DNA from: Tabrizicola sp.
GTDB taxonomy: Bacteria > Pseudomonadota > Alphaproteobacteria > Rhodobacterales > Rhodobacteraceae
Assembly (NCBI RefSeq): GCF_030694085.1
Contig: NZ_JAUXZE010000079.1
Location: 1 to 37,959 of the forward strand
Length of the DNA: 37,959 nt
Direction of reading: 5' to 3'
This document shows, piece after piece, positions 1-7,501 of the stretch. The first letter of the stretch is position 1; every line of letters starts with the position of its first letter. The position numbers were made by a program, and so were the translations under genes. Under the pieces are notes generated by a model. It ran no database searches and was not told the DNA's origin. It saw only the letters and a program-made list of their open reading frames with translations.

Positions 1-1
1 C

Positions 2-952
2 CCCGACGGGCAGGTCTGGGGCGAATTCCAAGGCGATCACTTCATGCGGAGCCTCGGCATGCCGCTGACCCAGACTGAGATCAAGGACCTCGGCAACCAG
101 ATCGCCTCGGCCGCCTCGACCACGCTCAGCACCAAGAAGCCCATCGTATCGGTCTCAATCCTCTACCGCGACCGCCCGATCCGGGCGCAGGTGATCCAGC
201 CGCCGGCAGTGGAAGGGGGGTTTTCCATCTCGCTGCGGTTCTTCTCCTCCCTGCCACTGGAGGCGATCCGGCTCGGCTTCCTCTTTGGCAAAGAACGCAG
301 CCTCGAAGGCCTGCGCCGCGAACGGAACGCCGCGCTGCGAGATGTGGTGGCTTCGGGTGACATCAACGCCGCGCTGCGCTTTTGCGTCGAAAACAAGCTC
401 AACATGATCGTCTCGGGCGGCACATCGACCGGCAAGACCGTCGCGGCGCGCAAGATCCTCTCTCTGATCCCACCCGAGGAGCGGATCATCACCATCGAGG
501 AGGCGGCAGAACTGCGCCCCGAGCAGCCAAACGCCGTGACGCTGATCGCCGACCGCGACACCGAGACCCGCAGCGCGGATGTGCTTCTGGCCTCGACCCT
601 GCGCATGCGGCCCGACAGGATCGTGCTGGGGGAGGTCCGTGGGCGCGAGGCCATGACCTTCCTCGAGGCGATCAACACCGGGCATGGTGGCTCGCTCACC
701 ACCCTGCATGCCGAGACCCCGCAACTTGCCATCCGCCGCCTCGCCATCGCCGCCCTGAAAGCGCAGGTGCCGATGACCTATGCGGACATGGTCGAATACA
801 TCGAGGGCTCGATCGACGTGATCATCCAGGCTGGCCGCCACAATGGCGCGCGCGGCATCACCGAATTCTTCCTGCCGGGACAGGCAAGACATCCAAACCC
901 GAGCCGGGACAGTAGCGGGGAGGCAAAACGCCCCTCTGTCGCGGCCGAATGA
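2..952 (+). CDS. virB11: VirB11-type T4SS ATPase, 5' end cut by window
   Basis: This is the hexameric secretion ATPase that sits on the cytoplasmic face of a type IV secretion system and powers pilus assembly and substrate transfer. The reading frame is open from base 2, and codons before the first ATG (base 44) still look coding (PDGQVWGEF), so the true start lies outside the window; 316 residues are visible. Walker A is GGTSTGKT at residues 139-146 (bases 416-439). It is followed by an acidic Walker B-like ITIEEAAEL segment, the GEVRGREA motif and a His box (GHGGSLTTLHAETP). These are the hallmarks of the VirB11/PulE secretion ATPase family. The stop is followed closely by a small exported protein and virB6, consistent with one operon. 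The family call is firm; the exact T4SS subtype is not determined. Confidence 0.93.
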   Translation, partial: PDGQVWGEFQGDHFMRSLGMPLTQTEIKDLGNQIASAASTTLSTKKPIVSVSILYRDRPIRAQVIQPPAVEGGFSISLRFFSSLPLEAIRLGFLFGKERSLEGLRRERNAALRDVVASGDINAALRFCVENKLNMIVSGGTSTGKTVAARKILSLIPPEERIITIEEAAELRPEQPNAVTLIADRDTETRSADVLLASTLRMRPDRIVLGEVRGREAMTFLEAINTGHGGSLTTLHAETPQLAIRRLAIAALKAQVPMTYADMVEYIEGSIDVIIQAGRHNGARGITEFFLPGQARHPNPSRDSSGEAKRPSVAAE

Positions 953-969
953 ACCGAAAGGAAATCCCC

Positions 970-1389
970 ATGCGCAAAATCACCCTCGCCGCAGCCGTGG
1001 TCATGTTGGCCGCGCCCCTCGCAGCCCAGACCTCCCCTCAGGTGACGAACGATCTCACCGTGACCATGACCCCCCAGCAATACCGGATCTGCAGCGACCG
1101 GCCCGCGCGTCCGACCTGGATGGACGAGGTCCACCCACGCGAGGCTTACAAGGCAAATACTGTGATGGAGCTCTATGAAATCCGCGCATGGCAAACGATC
1201 GCAGCAAGTGGAGACTGTGGCTGCGACGTCAGGTTCCCGGCTTGGGACACCAGCAATAACGAGTATCAGCAGGGTTATTCTGGCCTGACCCAAGCCGAAC
1301 ACTCGGCGCTTCGGCGGGAGTTGATTGAAAATCGCAAGCAACTCGAGCCCACCGTCCGGGAAATCTGCGAAGCACCAGGCAACTGGTGA
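970..1389 (+). CDS. Small exported Cys-containing T4SS operon protein
   Basis: This protein of 139 residues is not confidently assigned to a named family. The first ~20 residues (MRKITLAAAVVMLAAPLAAQ) form a clear Sec signal peptide with a likely cut after the Ala-rich stretch. The mature part has four cysteines (RICS, DCGC, EICE), which could form disulfides in the periplasm, and no lipobox. I chose the ATG at 970 because AAAGGAAA precedes it at good spacing and the signal peptide begins there; an upstream ATG at 949 overlaps the virB11 stop. It lies between virB11 and virB6, and its stop overlaps the virB6 start (TGATG), so translational coupling within the virB operon is likely. A periplasmic role in the secretion channel, in the position of a minor VirB component, is inference from context only. 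Confidence 0.8.
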   Translation: MRKITLAAAVVMLAAPLAAQTSPQVTNDLTVTMTPQQYRICSDRPARPTWMDEVHPREAYKANTVMELYEIRAWQTIAASGDCGCDVRFPAWDTSNNEYQQGYSGLTQAEHSALRRELIENRKQLEPTVREICEAPGNW

Positions 1390-2414
1390 TGGGTGTTGTC
1401 AGCTGGATGGTCGGAACAGCTGACGGCTTCCTGGCCGATGCGGCCCAGTCCCAGTTCGGGGCTGTGGCAAGCAATACCGGCACTGTCGTCTTGCTGATGG
1501 TCACGCTCTCGTTGATCGGCGTCTGCATCAACATGGCCTTCCAGTTCCGCAGCATGGATGGCGCCAGCTTCTTTTGGTACCTCATCAAGCTGACCCTGAT
1601 CGGGTTGTTCGCCTTCAACTGGGCCAACTTCAACGCGGTTGCGACCGCCATCATCGGGGGTCTCGACTACGTCGCCGGAGCCCTGATCTCATCGGTCGGT
1701 GGTGGCAGTGCCGGGGCAACGCATTTCGCGGGCGAATTCGATATTCTGATCGAAAAGTTCAGCCAGTACCTGAACGCGATCGGCAGCAATCTGAACTGGA
1801 TGACTGGCGCGATCCTGGGCGGGATCGGCCTTGTCATGTTGAGCCTCCTCGGCTTCATGACCGGCATCGTCCTCATCTTCGCCAAGATGATGCTGACCCT
1901 GATGCTCGGCCTCGCCCCGATCATGATCGCGCTGTCTCTTTTCGATGCGACCAAGGATTTCTTCCACAGATGGGTCTCGACGACGATCAGCTACGCCTTC
2001 TACCCCATCGTCATCGCCGCCATGTTCTCGACCGTGGTCGGCATGGCGAATTCGCTGCTGGCCCAGCTCGGCGACCCGAACTCGGCGACCAACATCGGCT
2101 CACTGGTCCCATTCTTCGTGATGGTGTTCCTGGCCAAGGGGTTCGTCGCGGCGACGCCACTGATTGTGCGGGGGATTTCGGGGAACCTGATGGTGGCTGC
2201 GGCACCTGCGATCGTCAGTGGGTCAGCAGGGGTCCTGCGGGGGCTGGTGAACACTTCAGGCGTGCAGGGCAGGGCAAGGATCGGGGCGCTTACGACGGGT
2301 GAAGCGATCGGTCGGGGGGCGGTGCAGGCGCCCGCCGCCGTGCGTGGCGCTGCGGCGACGGCCAGCGCGCAGGTGGTCAGGATGGCCGAGAGGGCGAAGC
2401 GGTTGGGGCGGTGA
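1389..2414 (+). CDS. virB6: VirB6/TrbL-type T4SS inner-membrane protein
   Basis: This is a polytopic inner-membrane component of the type IV secretion channel. The 341 residues contain about six hydrophobic segments: roughly residues 30-50, 62-80, a long double span about 140-190 (including GIVLIFAKMMLTLMLGLAPI), 200-224 and 240-265. An Ala/Arg-rich cytoplasmic tail follows. This layout, with a large periplasmic loop after the first spans, fits VirB6/TrbL. The start ATG at 1389 overlaps the stop of the preceding gene; a GTG one codon earlier is possible. Placement of virB6 after virB11, rather than between virB5 and virB8 as in Agrobacterium, is a rearranged order. Nothing that looks like a T4SS gene follows it, so this is the end of the virB operon here. 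Confidence 0.87.
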   Translation: MGVVSWMVGTADGFLADAAQSQFGAVASNTGTVVLLMVTLSLIGVCINMAFQFRSMDGASFFWYLIKLTLIGLFAFNWANFNAVATAIIGGLDYVAGALISSVGGGSAGATHFAGEFDILIEKFSQYLNAIGSNLNWMTGAILGGIGLVMLSLLGFMTGIVLIFAKMMLTLMLGLAPIMIALSLFDATKDFFHRWVSTTISYAFYPIVIAAMFSTVVGMANSLLAQLGDPNSATNIGSLVPFFVMVFLAKGFVAATPLIVRGISGNLMVAAAPAIVSGSAGVLRGLVNTSGVQGRARIGALTTGEAIGRGAVQAPAAVRGAAATASAQVVRMAERAKRLGR

Positions 2415-2841
2415 AACCCAACGCGCCGTCACAACGATGCGTTCTCGTTGACGCGAAGGGCGGAAAACGGTCTGTCACGGTTGCGGCATCGCTTGTGCAG
2501 CATCGATATCCAGCGGACGTTCAATTCAATCGTTAAAACCCCAAGGCTGCGCGCACCTTTTCAGAACTACAGCAGCCGCAACTCGACGTCGGTGATGACT
2601 ATCTGTGCGGTTTTACCGATCCGAAATGGCCACAGCGGCCAGATTAAACAAAGCTGCAAAAAGCGCGGTCCTTCAGTCGCGGTGGGCTGCGCTGAAAGGC
2701 CCTCGCTTCACCCGGAGCGGGCGAAACTGAATCCAACTCCTTGCACACTCGATGATCTCTAGGCGCCTTCGGTGTCCCAGCCGTCAGCAAGGAGGTGGCC
2801 CAGCCGCTTCATGATGCAGCCTTGCGTCTGCAGGCGCGGCG
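2415..2841. other. No gene seen between virB6 and the MFS gene
   Basis: About 430 bases separate the end of the virB operon from the convergent MFS gene. A 104-codon open frame at 2448-2762 and another at 2772-3077 have no recognisable protein character, no convincing ribosome site and low-complexity Arg/Ser-rich translations, so I treat them as chance. No strong hairpin with a T-run was found. This is one edge of the cargo block and may hold decayed sequence. Confidence 0.5.
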
Positions 2842-4032
2842 TCAGGTGTTCTCGATTCGGGGCAGGAACCACGCCAGCAGGCCCGCAAGTGGCAAGAACG
2901 AGCAGAACCAGTAAATCGCCTCGACGCCGTAGGTGTCTGCAAGACTGCCCAAAAACGCGGCTGCGATCCCTCCGAGACCGAAGTTCAGCCCGTAGAACAG
3001 GCCGCCGATCAGTCCTATCCTGTCCGGCAGAAGGTCCATTGCATAGATCAATATCGACGCGAAGGCACTCGCCATGACCAGGTTGATGAGAATGGTCAGA
3101 ACACCTGTCCAGAACAGGTCGGCGTAAGGCAGCATCACCGTCAGCGGCAGCGGCCCCAACACGGAAATCCAGATGATCCGGTAGCGGCCGACACGGTCGC
3201 CAACGATCCCGCCGATGAGGACGCCTACGGCCGCCGCGATCAGAAAGATGAACAGCATGAACTGGGCTGCCGGGATAGACAGTCCGAACCGTTCAATCAG
3301 GTAAAAGGTGTAGAATGATCGGAAACTTTCGCCATAGGCATTCTTGGCGAACATCAGCAGTGTAAGCACCAAAAGTCCGACACCGATCGTCAGCGGTGCG
3401 TGACGGACTGTCGCCTTGTCCTGCTTGTTGCGCGCCCGCATCGCGGCGAATTCGGTGCTGATCTGGCTCTGTTTGCTGCCGATCCATACCAGTAGCAGCA
3501 TTGCCAACAGAGCGAGGACCGCGAACCAAGCCAAGCTCGGCTGGCCCCACGGGACGATGATCAGCGCGGCGAACACCGGCCCAAGCGCCCCGCCCGCCTG
3601 ACCCCCCACCTGAAACATCCCCTGCGCTAGTCCCTGACGCCCGCCGCTGGCATAGCGTGCCATCCGCGTCGCCTCGGGGTGGAAAATCGACGATCCGATG
3701 CCGATCAGGGCAACGGACGCAAGGATCATCGCGTAGCTCGGGGCATAGGCGAGGCACACCAGACCGGACAACGTGAACATCATGCCGGCAACAGGCGAAT
3801 AGGGGGCCGGATGCCGGTCGGTCACTGCACCGATGACGGGCTGCAGCAGTGCCCCGGCGATCTGGAAGGTCAGCGTGATGATGCCGATCTGAGCGAAATC
3901 AAGCGTATAAGCCTGTTTCAGGATCGGATAGGCGGCCGGGATCAGCGATTGCAGGAGGTCGTTCAACAGATGGGTCAGGCCCAAAATGGCGAGCACGGAC
4001 AGATGGGTTCCGGTGCGAGTACTGGCTGTCAT
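2842..4032 (-). CDS. MFS exporter, fosmidomycin-resistance (Fsr) type
   Basis: This 396-residue inner-membrane transporter of the major facilitator superfamily has about twelve hydrophobic spans. The N-terminal GLTHLLNDLLQSLIPAAYP stretch, the IFHPEATRMARYASGG loop and the following GMFQVGGQAGGALGP helix are typical of the fosmidomycin-resistance subgroup of drug-efflux permeases. The real substrate is unknown, and members of this group are often annotated by homology only. It stands alone, facing the end of virB6 and separated from the amide genes by about 250 bases, so it is probably its own transcription unit. It could protect against a toxic analogue or product, or simply be a passenger. 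Start at the ATG at 4032. Confidence 0.85.
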   Translation of the reverse strand: MTASTRTGTHLSVLAILGLTHLLNDLLQSLIPAAYPILKQAYTLDFAQIGIITLTFQIAGALLQPVIGAVTDRHPAPYSPVAGMMFTLSGLVCLAYAPSYAMILASVALIGIGSSIFHPEATRMARYASGGRQGLAQGMFQVGGQAGGALGPVFAALIIVPWGQPSLAWFAVLALLAMLLLVWIGSKQSQISTEFAAMRARNKQDKATVRHAPLTIGVGLLVLTLLMFAKNAYGESFRSFYTFYLIERFGLSIPAAQFMLFIFLIAAAVGVLIGGIVGDRVGRYRIIWISVLGPLPLTVMLPYADLFWTGVLTILINLVMASAFASILIYAMDLLPDRIGLIGGLFYGLNFGLGGIAAAFLGSLADTYGVEAIYWFCSFLPLAGLLAWFLPRIENT

Positions 4033-4167
4033 GTCGGTCGTCTTGCAGGTATCGGAGCGGGAATACGCCGGAACAAGAGTTTCACACGGTCAAGGCGTCC
4101 ACAAGGAGATCTGCTGAATAAATCGGCACTGTAAACGTCCGCGCATTAACCGCCAGAAAACGCTTTA

Positions 4168-4181
4168 GGGACGGCCGTCCC
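4168..4181. promoter_or_regulatory. Perfect 14-bp palindrome upstream of the MFS gene
   Basis: The sequence GGGACGGCCGTCCC reads identically on both strands. It lies about 135 bases upstream of the MFS start and about 100 bases beyond the stop of the amidase gene, in otherwise gene-free sequence. It could be an operator for a dimeric regulator of the exporter, or the stem of a small hairpin after the amidase gene; there is no T-run on either side to support a terminator. Confidence 0.35.
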
Positions 4182-4283
4182 CCAAGCGAACGCTGCAACC
4201 AAAGGCAGCACGCCGGTTGTCGGACGGCCACGCGCTTTCAGCCAAGATCAATAGTTCAGCGGCACGTCCTTCTACCTGGGACT

Positions 4284-5600
4284 CTAGAGGTTATATTGCT
4301 CGCGCGCGTAGTCGCCCAAACCCACGACATCCAGCCGGGCGAGTGGGGCGAGGAAAGTCACCTGGATCACGCCCGGAGCACGCCCGATCTCGATGGCGCC
4401 GTTGACCGTCGCGCGGTTGCGCACCTCGGCCACGGTCATGCCCAGCAGTTTTGCCGCCCGCGCCAGGCCGTTCTCGATGGCGAGGTTCAGGTTGGCCGCC
4501 GTGCCGACCACGCTGATCGGGGCCAGCGGCTCGATCGCCGCCACCCCCCACTTTGTGGCCAGCCGCTGCCCCTTGGCCTGCTCGGCGGCGGTGAACGGGC
4601 GGGCCATCGGCGGAAGGTCTTCCTCCAGCGGGAACAGGACGGGACCATCCAGCGGATAGTTCTTCACGACCTCGATCTGCAGCGTCACGCTACCCGCGAC
4701 GTCCATCGTGTGCCCCGCAATCTCGCCATCGCCCTGGCCCGCGTGCATGTCGCCCATGTAAACGCCGGCCCCGCGCACCTTGACCGGGCAGACGATGATC
4801 GCCCCCGCCCGCACCGCGTCGATATCCATGTGGCCATCGGTCTTGTGCTGCGCCAGCTGCTCGGCGGTGATCGCATATTCATGCGGTGCACCGACGAGGA
4901 ACGACCCGAAATCGCCGGCATTGTGACTGTCGGGCATCGCCATCGACGGGCAGGTGCCAAGCTGGCCCATGAAGGGACGCATCCGCACCAGCGTTCCGGG
5001 CATGTCGGACGGCGCGAAGGTGAGGATCGAGTGCTGGCGGCTTTGATCCGGCAGGGCAGCATAATGGTTCGCGTCATGTGCAATGGTTTCAGCTGCAGCC
5101 CGTGGCAGCGTCAAGCCGACCGAACGGGTTTCATCAAAGGTCACCGTGTAGCCATGCACGATGGCAAAGGGCGTCACCGGGTTACCGCAGGTGTTGCACT
5201 TCACTGCCTCCTGCCCGATGCCTTCGACATGCGTCTCGGGCCAGACCGTATCGCAGACCGGGCAGCGTGCCGCCACATAGGGGTCGCCAAGGCAGAACCC
5301 GTCGGGCGAGCTGTCATGCCCGGACGCAGTAGCAATAGAGGTCACGGTTATGTCGCGGATGCGGAGCACCACCCCGTCGCCAACCTCGGCGCCTTCGACG
5401 AACACCGGGCGCGTCACCTCGTGGCCACCGCGCAGGGACGGCGTGATCATCGGCCCCCAGCAGCCTGGCGCGGTGTTGGCGATGATGGTGCCGCCGTTTT
5501 CGACGGGCCCCAGCATCGGTGCATCCGGGTCCAGAACGCTGTTGGTGAACTCCGACACCACGATGCTGCGGCGCGACGGTGTGTTTGTGCCATCTGGCAT
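4284..5600 (-). CDS. Acetamidase/formamidase (FmdA_AmdA family)
   Basis: This 438-residue cytoplasmic hydrolase of the FmdA/AmdA family splits formamide or short aliphatic amides into ammonia and the acid. Visible family features are the GGTIIANTAPGCWGPM region, the substrate-side block AGDFGSFLVGAPHEYA, and MGDMHAGQGDGEIAGH with acidic and His residues of the metal/active site. An insert carries two CxxC pairs (CPVC, CNTC) that could bind zinc; similar inserts occur in some members. I chose the ATG at 5600: GGGAGG lies just upstream and a TATAAT box sits about 28 bases upstream, while a TTG at 5657 would overlap the -35 element. It is transcribed in the same direction as the XRE-cupin regulator, 121 bases downstream of it, and likely serves the same amide pathway as the divergent nitrilase/ABC operon. 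Confidence 0.9.
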   Translation of the reverse strand: MPDGTNTPSRRSIVVSEFTNSVLDPDAPMLGPVENGGTIIANTAPGCWGPMITPSLRGGHEVTRPVFVEGAEVGDGVVLRIRDITVTSIATASGHDSSPDGFCLGDPYVAARCPVCDTVWPETHVEGIGQEAVKCNTCGNPVTPFAIVHGYTVTFDETRSVGLTLPRAAAETIAHDANHYAALPDQSRQHSILTFAPSDMPGTLVRMRPFMGQLGTCPSMAMPDSHNAGDFGSFLVGAPHEYAITAEQLAQHKTDGHMDIDAVRAGAIIVCPVKVRGAGVYMGDMHAGQGDGEIAGHTMDVAGSVTLQIEVVKNYPLDGPVLFPLEEDLPPMARPFTAAEQAKGQRLATKWGVAAIEPLAPISVVGTAANLNLAIENGLARAAKLLGMTVAEVRNRATVNGAIEIGRAPGVIQVTFLAPLARLDVVGLGDYAREQYNL

Positions 5601-5627
5601 GGTGAGCCTCCCTGGGTTTCCGGAATG

Positions 5628-5657
5628 ATTATACCTGCGCTCACAATCGGCAAGCAA
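5628..5657 (-). promoter_or_regulatory. Sigma70-like promoter of the amidase gene
   Basis: On the - strand a perfect TATAAT (-10, bases 5628-5633) follows TTGCTT (-35, bases 5652-5657) with an 18-base spacer. Transcription would start near 5620, leaving a leader of only about 20 bases before the ATG at 5600 with its GGGAGG ribosome site. The -10 match is perfect; the -35 is weak, which suggests an activator may help. Confidence 0.55.
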
Positions 5658-5721
5658 TTGCGCGCACTGTCTGCTCCACGTTCGCCAGGTTAGATGTTCG
5701 AGGTAGGACGGCGGGAGCAGA

Positions 5722-6342
5722 TCAGAATGTGGGTGGAGAATTCACCCAGAGCACTAAGGCCGGTTGGTCAGTAGAGTTGTGATAGCTGTGCTCCAGATCG
5801 GAACGGAAGAAAAAGGAATCTCCTGCGGCTAGGACATGGCGCCTGTCCGCGACAGTAAGATTGATCTCTCCGCTGATGACGTATCCCACTTCCTCCCCTT
5901 TGTGGCGGATCGTCCCGCCGTTACTCGCACCGGGCCCTATGACGTGAATGTTGCCTTCTAGGGTGCGGTCCGCGGTGTATGGAATCAGCCGCTCCAAGCA
6001 GATCCCCGCGTCGGTCTTACCGTCATTGATCATCACCGATTGTCGCTCGCCCGCCTTGTAGACCACCACATCCTGCTCCTCCTCGGTGTTGAACAGGGCG
6101 GCGATGCTCGTATCCAACGCCGCAGCTACGCGATGCAGCATTTTTAGGGACGGCATAACTTTGCCACACTCGATTTTTGACATCATACTTTCTGAACAGC
6201 CGACAGCATCGGCGACGTCACGCAGGCGCAATTTCTTCACGCGGCGGGCATGCCGCAGACGTGGCCCGAAAAAGTCGACGCCGCGAAACGCTTGACCAAC
6301 CGACGTCGCCTCGGAGGCTGCCAGCGCTCCTTTGTCAATCAT
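5722..6342 (-). CDS. XRE-family regulator with C-terminal cupin domain
   Basis: This transcription factor of 206 residues has an N-terminal XRE helix-turn-helix (RLRDVADAVGCSESMMSKIE, then CGKVMPSLKMLHRVAAAL) and a C-terminal cupin beta-barrel (IRHKGEEVGYVISGEINL through GDSFFFRSDLEHSYHN). The cupin half is expected to sense a small ligand, as in PuuR-like regulators. The start at 6342 is ATG with GGGGGGA upstream; a GTG at 6375 would add 11 residues but has poorer support. It sits between the amidase gene (same strand) and the divergent nitrilase/ABC operon, so control of both is the natural inference. Inverted repeats in the intergenic region are candidate operators. Confidence 0.88.
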   Translation of the reverse strand: MIDKGALAASEATSVGQAFRGVDFFGPRLRHARRVKKLRLRDVADAVGCSESMMSKIECGKVMPSLKMLHRVAAALDTSIAALFNTEEEQDVVVYKAGERQSVMINDGKTDAGICLERLIPYTADRTLEGNIHVIGPGASNGGTIRHKGEEVGYVISGEINLTVADRRHVLAAGDSFFFRSDLEHSYHNSTDQPALVLWVNSPPTF

Positions 6343-6409
6343 CCGCTCGTCCCCCCCGAGACCAAAAAAGTCCACTTCGCCACTAGGCGGGTATCAATTT
6401 CCTGCAGTG

Positions 6410-6493
6410 TCGGAAACCCGCTTCCGAACACCTACGTAGGTTAACACGCAGTAATTCAAGCGACTTGACAAGCAGTCAAGTGTAGTTATCCAT
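6410..6493. promoter_or_regulatory. Divergent control region with several inverted repeats
   Basis: Between the regulator and the nitrilase gene lie TCGGAA-6-TTCCGA (6410-6427), the perfect 10-bp palindrome CCTACGTAGG (6431-6440) and ACTTGAC-5-GTCAAGT (6463-6481). The last repeat contains a consensus -35 TTGACA (6465-6470) for the + strand; TATCCA at 6487-6492 is a possible -10 at 16-base spacing. A protein bound to the last repeat would cover the promoter, as expected for a repressor. The repeats are seen directly; assigning them to the XRE-cupin protein is inference. Confidence 0.5.
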
Positions 6494-6556
6494 TTTCTGG
6501 ATGGAAGCTTCGCCCGGTGACCTTTGGGTCGGGCAAATTGTGACAGGGAGATGCTG

Positions 6557-7441
6557 ATGGCCGATCCGAAGCCACGTCGTGAGGCGCTTGTGAAAATTGC
6601 CTGCATCCAGATGGAGCCGATTGTTGGCGAAAAGGATCGCAACATCCGGCACAGCCTGACCATGATTGAAAAGGCGGCCGACGCAGGGGCAAGGTTGCTC
6701 GTGCTCCCGGAGCTTGCAAATTCCGGATACGTCTTTCGGTCACGTGAAGAGGCCTTCGAGCTTTCGGAAGCTGTGCCTGGCGGCCCGACCTGTGATGCCT
6801 GGATGGACGTCGCCAAGGCGCGCGGCCTTTACATAGTAGCTGGGATCGCCGAGCGCGACGGCGATGAACTCTACAATTCTGCCGTGGTCATCGGGCCCGA
6901 CGGGTATATCGGCACATTCCGGAAGGTCCATCTTTGGAACGAGGAGGCGCTGTATTTCGAGCCCGGAAACCTTGGCTTCCCGGTCTTCAATACACCGATT
7001 GGCCGGATCGGAACCTTCATCTGCTACGACGGATGGTTCCCAGAAAGCTACAGGCTGTGTGCCTTGCAAGGGGCGGATATAATCTGCATCCCCACCAACT
7101 GGGTGCCTATTCCCGGTCAGGATCCGAAGCGCGAGGCTATGGCCAACATTCTGGTTATGGGGTCTGCTCATTCAAACTCGGTTTTCGTTGCTGCCGCAGA
7201 TCGGGTTGGCACGGAGCGCGGTCAGCCTTTCGTCGGCCAGAGCCTGATCACAAGCTACACAGGCTGGCCGATCGCTGGCCCAGCAAGCGACAAGGACGAA
7301 GAAATCATCTATGCCGAGGTGAACTTATCGGACGCACGGCGCAAGCGGAACTGGAACGAATACAACCAGATCCTGCGCGACCGCCGCAGCGATGTTTACG
7401 AAGAAATGCTTGGGGCACCGGTCGAGCCCGGCTGGTACTAG
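6557..7441 (+). CDS. Nitrilase-superfamily carbon-nitrogen hydrolase (amidase)
   Basis: This 294-residue cytoplasmic C-N hydrolase has the complete Glu-Lys-Cys triad of the superfamily: E52 (LVLPELANSG), K123 (TFRKVHLW) and C156 (GTFICYDGWFPE). It is expected to hydrolyse an amide, or an N-carbamoyl compound, to an acid and ammonia; the triad does not reveal the substrate, and true nitrile activity is less likely for this branch. AGGGAG lies six bases before the ATG at 6557, so I prefer that start over ATG 6551, which abuts the ribosome site. It is the first gene of a + strand operon ending with an M20 hydrolase and containing a urea/amide-type ABC importer. This fits an intracellular amidase acting on the imported compound. 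Confidence 0.9.
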   Translation: MADPKPRREALVKIACIQMEPIVGEKDRNIRHSLTMIEKAADAGARLLVLPELANSGYVFRSREEAFELSEAVPGGPTCDAWMDVAKARGLYIVAGIAERDGDELYNSAVVIGPDGYIGTFRKVHLWNEEALYFEPGNLGFPVFNTPIGRIGTFICYDGWFPESYRLCALQGADIICIPTNWVPIPGQDPKREAMANILVMGSAHSNSVFVAAADRVGTERGQPFVGQSLITSYTGWPIAGPASDKDEEIIYAEVNLSDARRKRNWNEYNQILRDRRSDVYEEMLGAPVEPGWY

Positions 7442-7501
7442 GCCCGGGCTGACTTTCGCGGCCTGAAGAAAAAGAAACCGAATCCAACAGGAGTGATTGC
7501 A

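Noticed and set aside
2448..2762. Possible 104-residue protein after virB6
   Set aside because: No ribosome site, no hydrophobic core or motif, and atypical composition. Treated as non-coding.
4296..5693. A 465-codon open frame on the + strand opposite the amidase gene
   Set aside because: Its translation is His/Arg/Gly-rich with no domain character, while the - strand frame encodes a full acetamidase/formamidase with promoter and ribosome site. Long antisense frames are common in GC-rich DNA.
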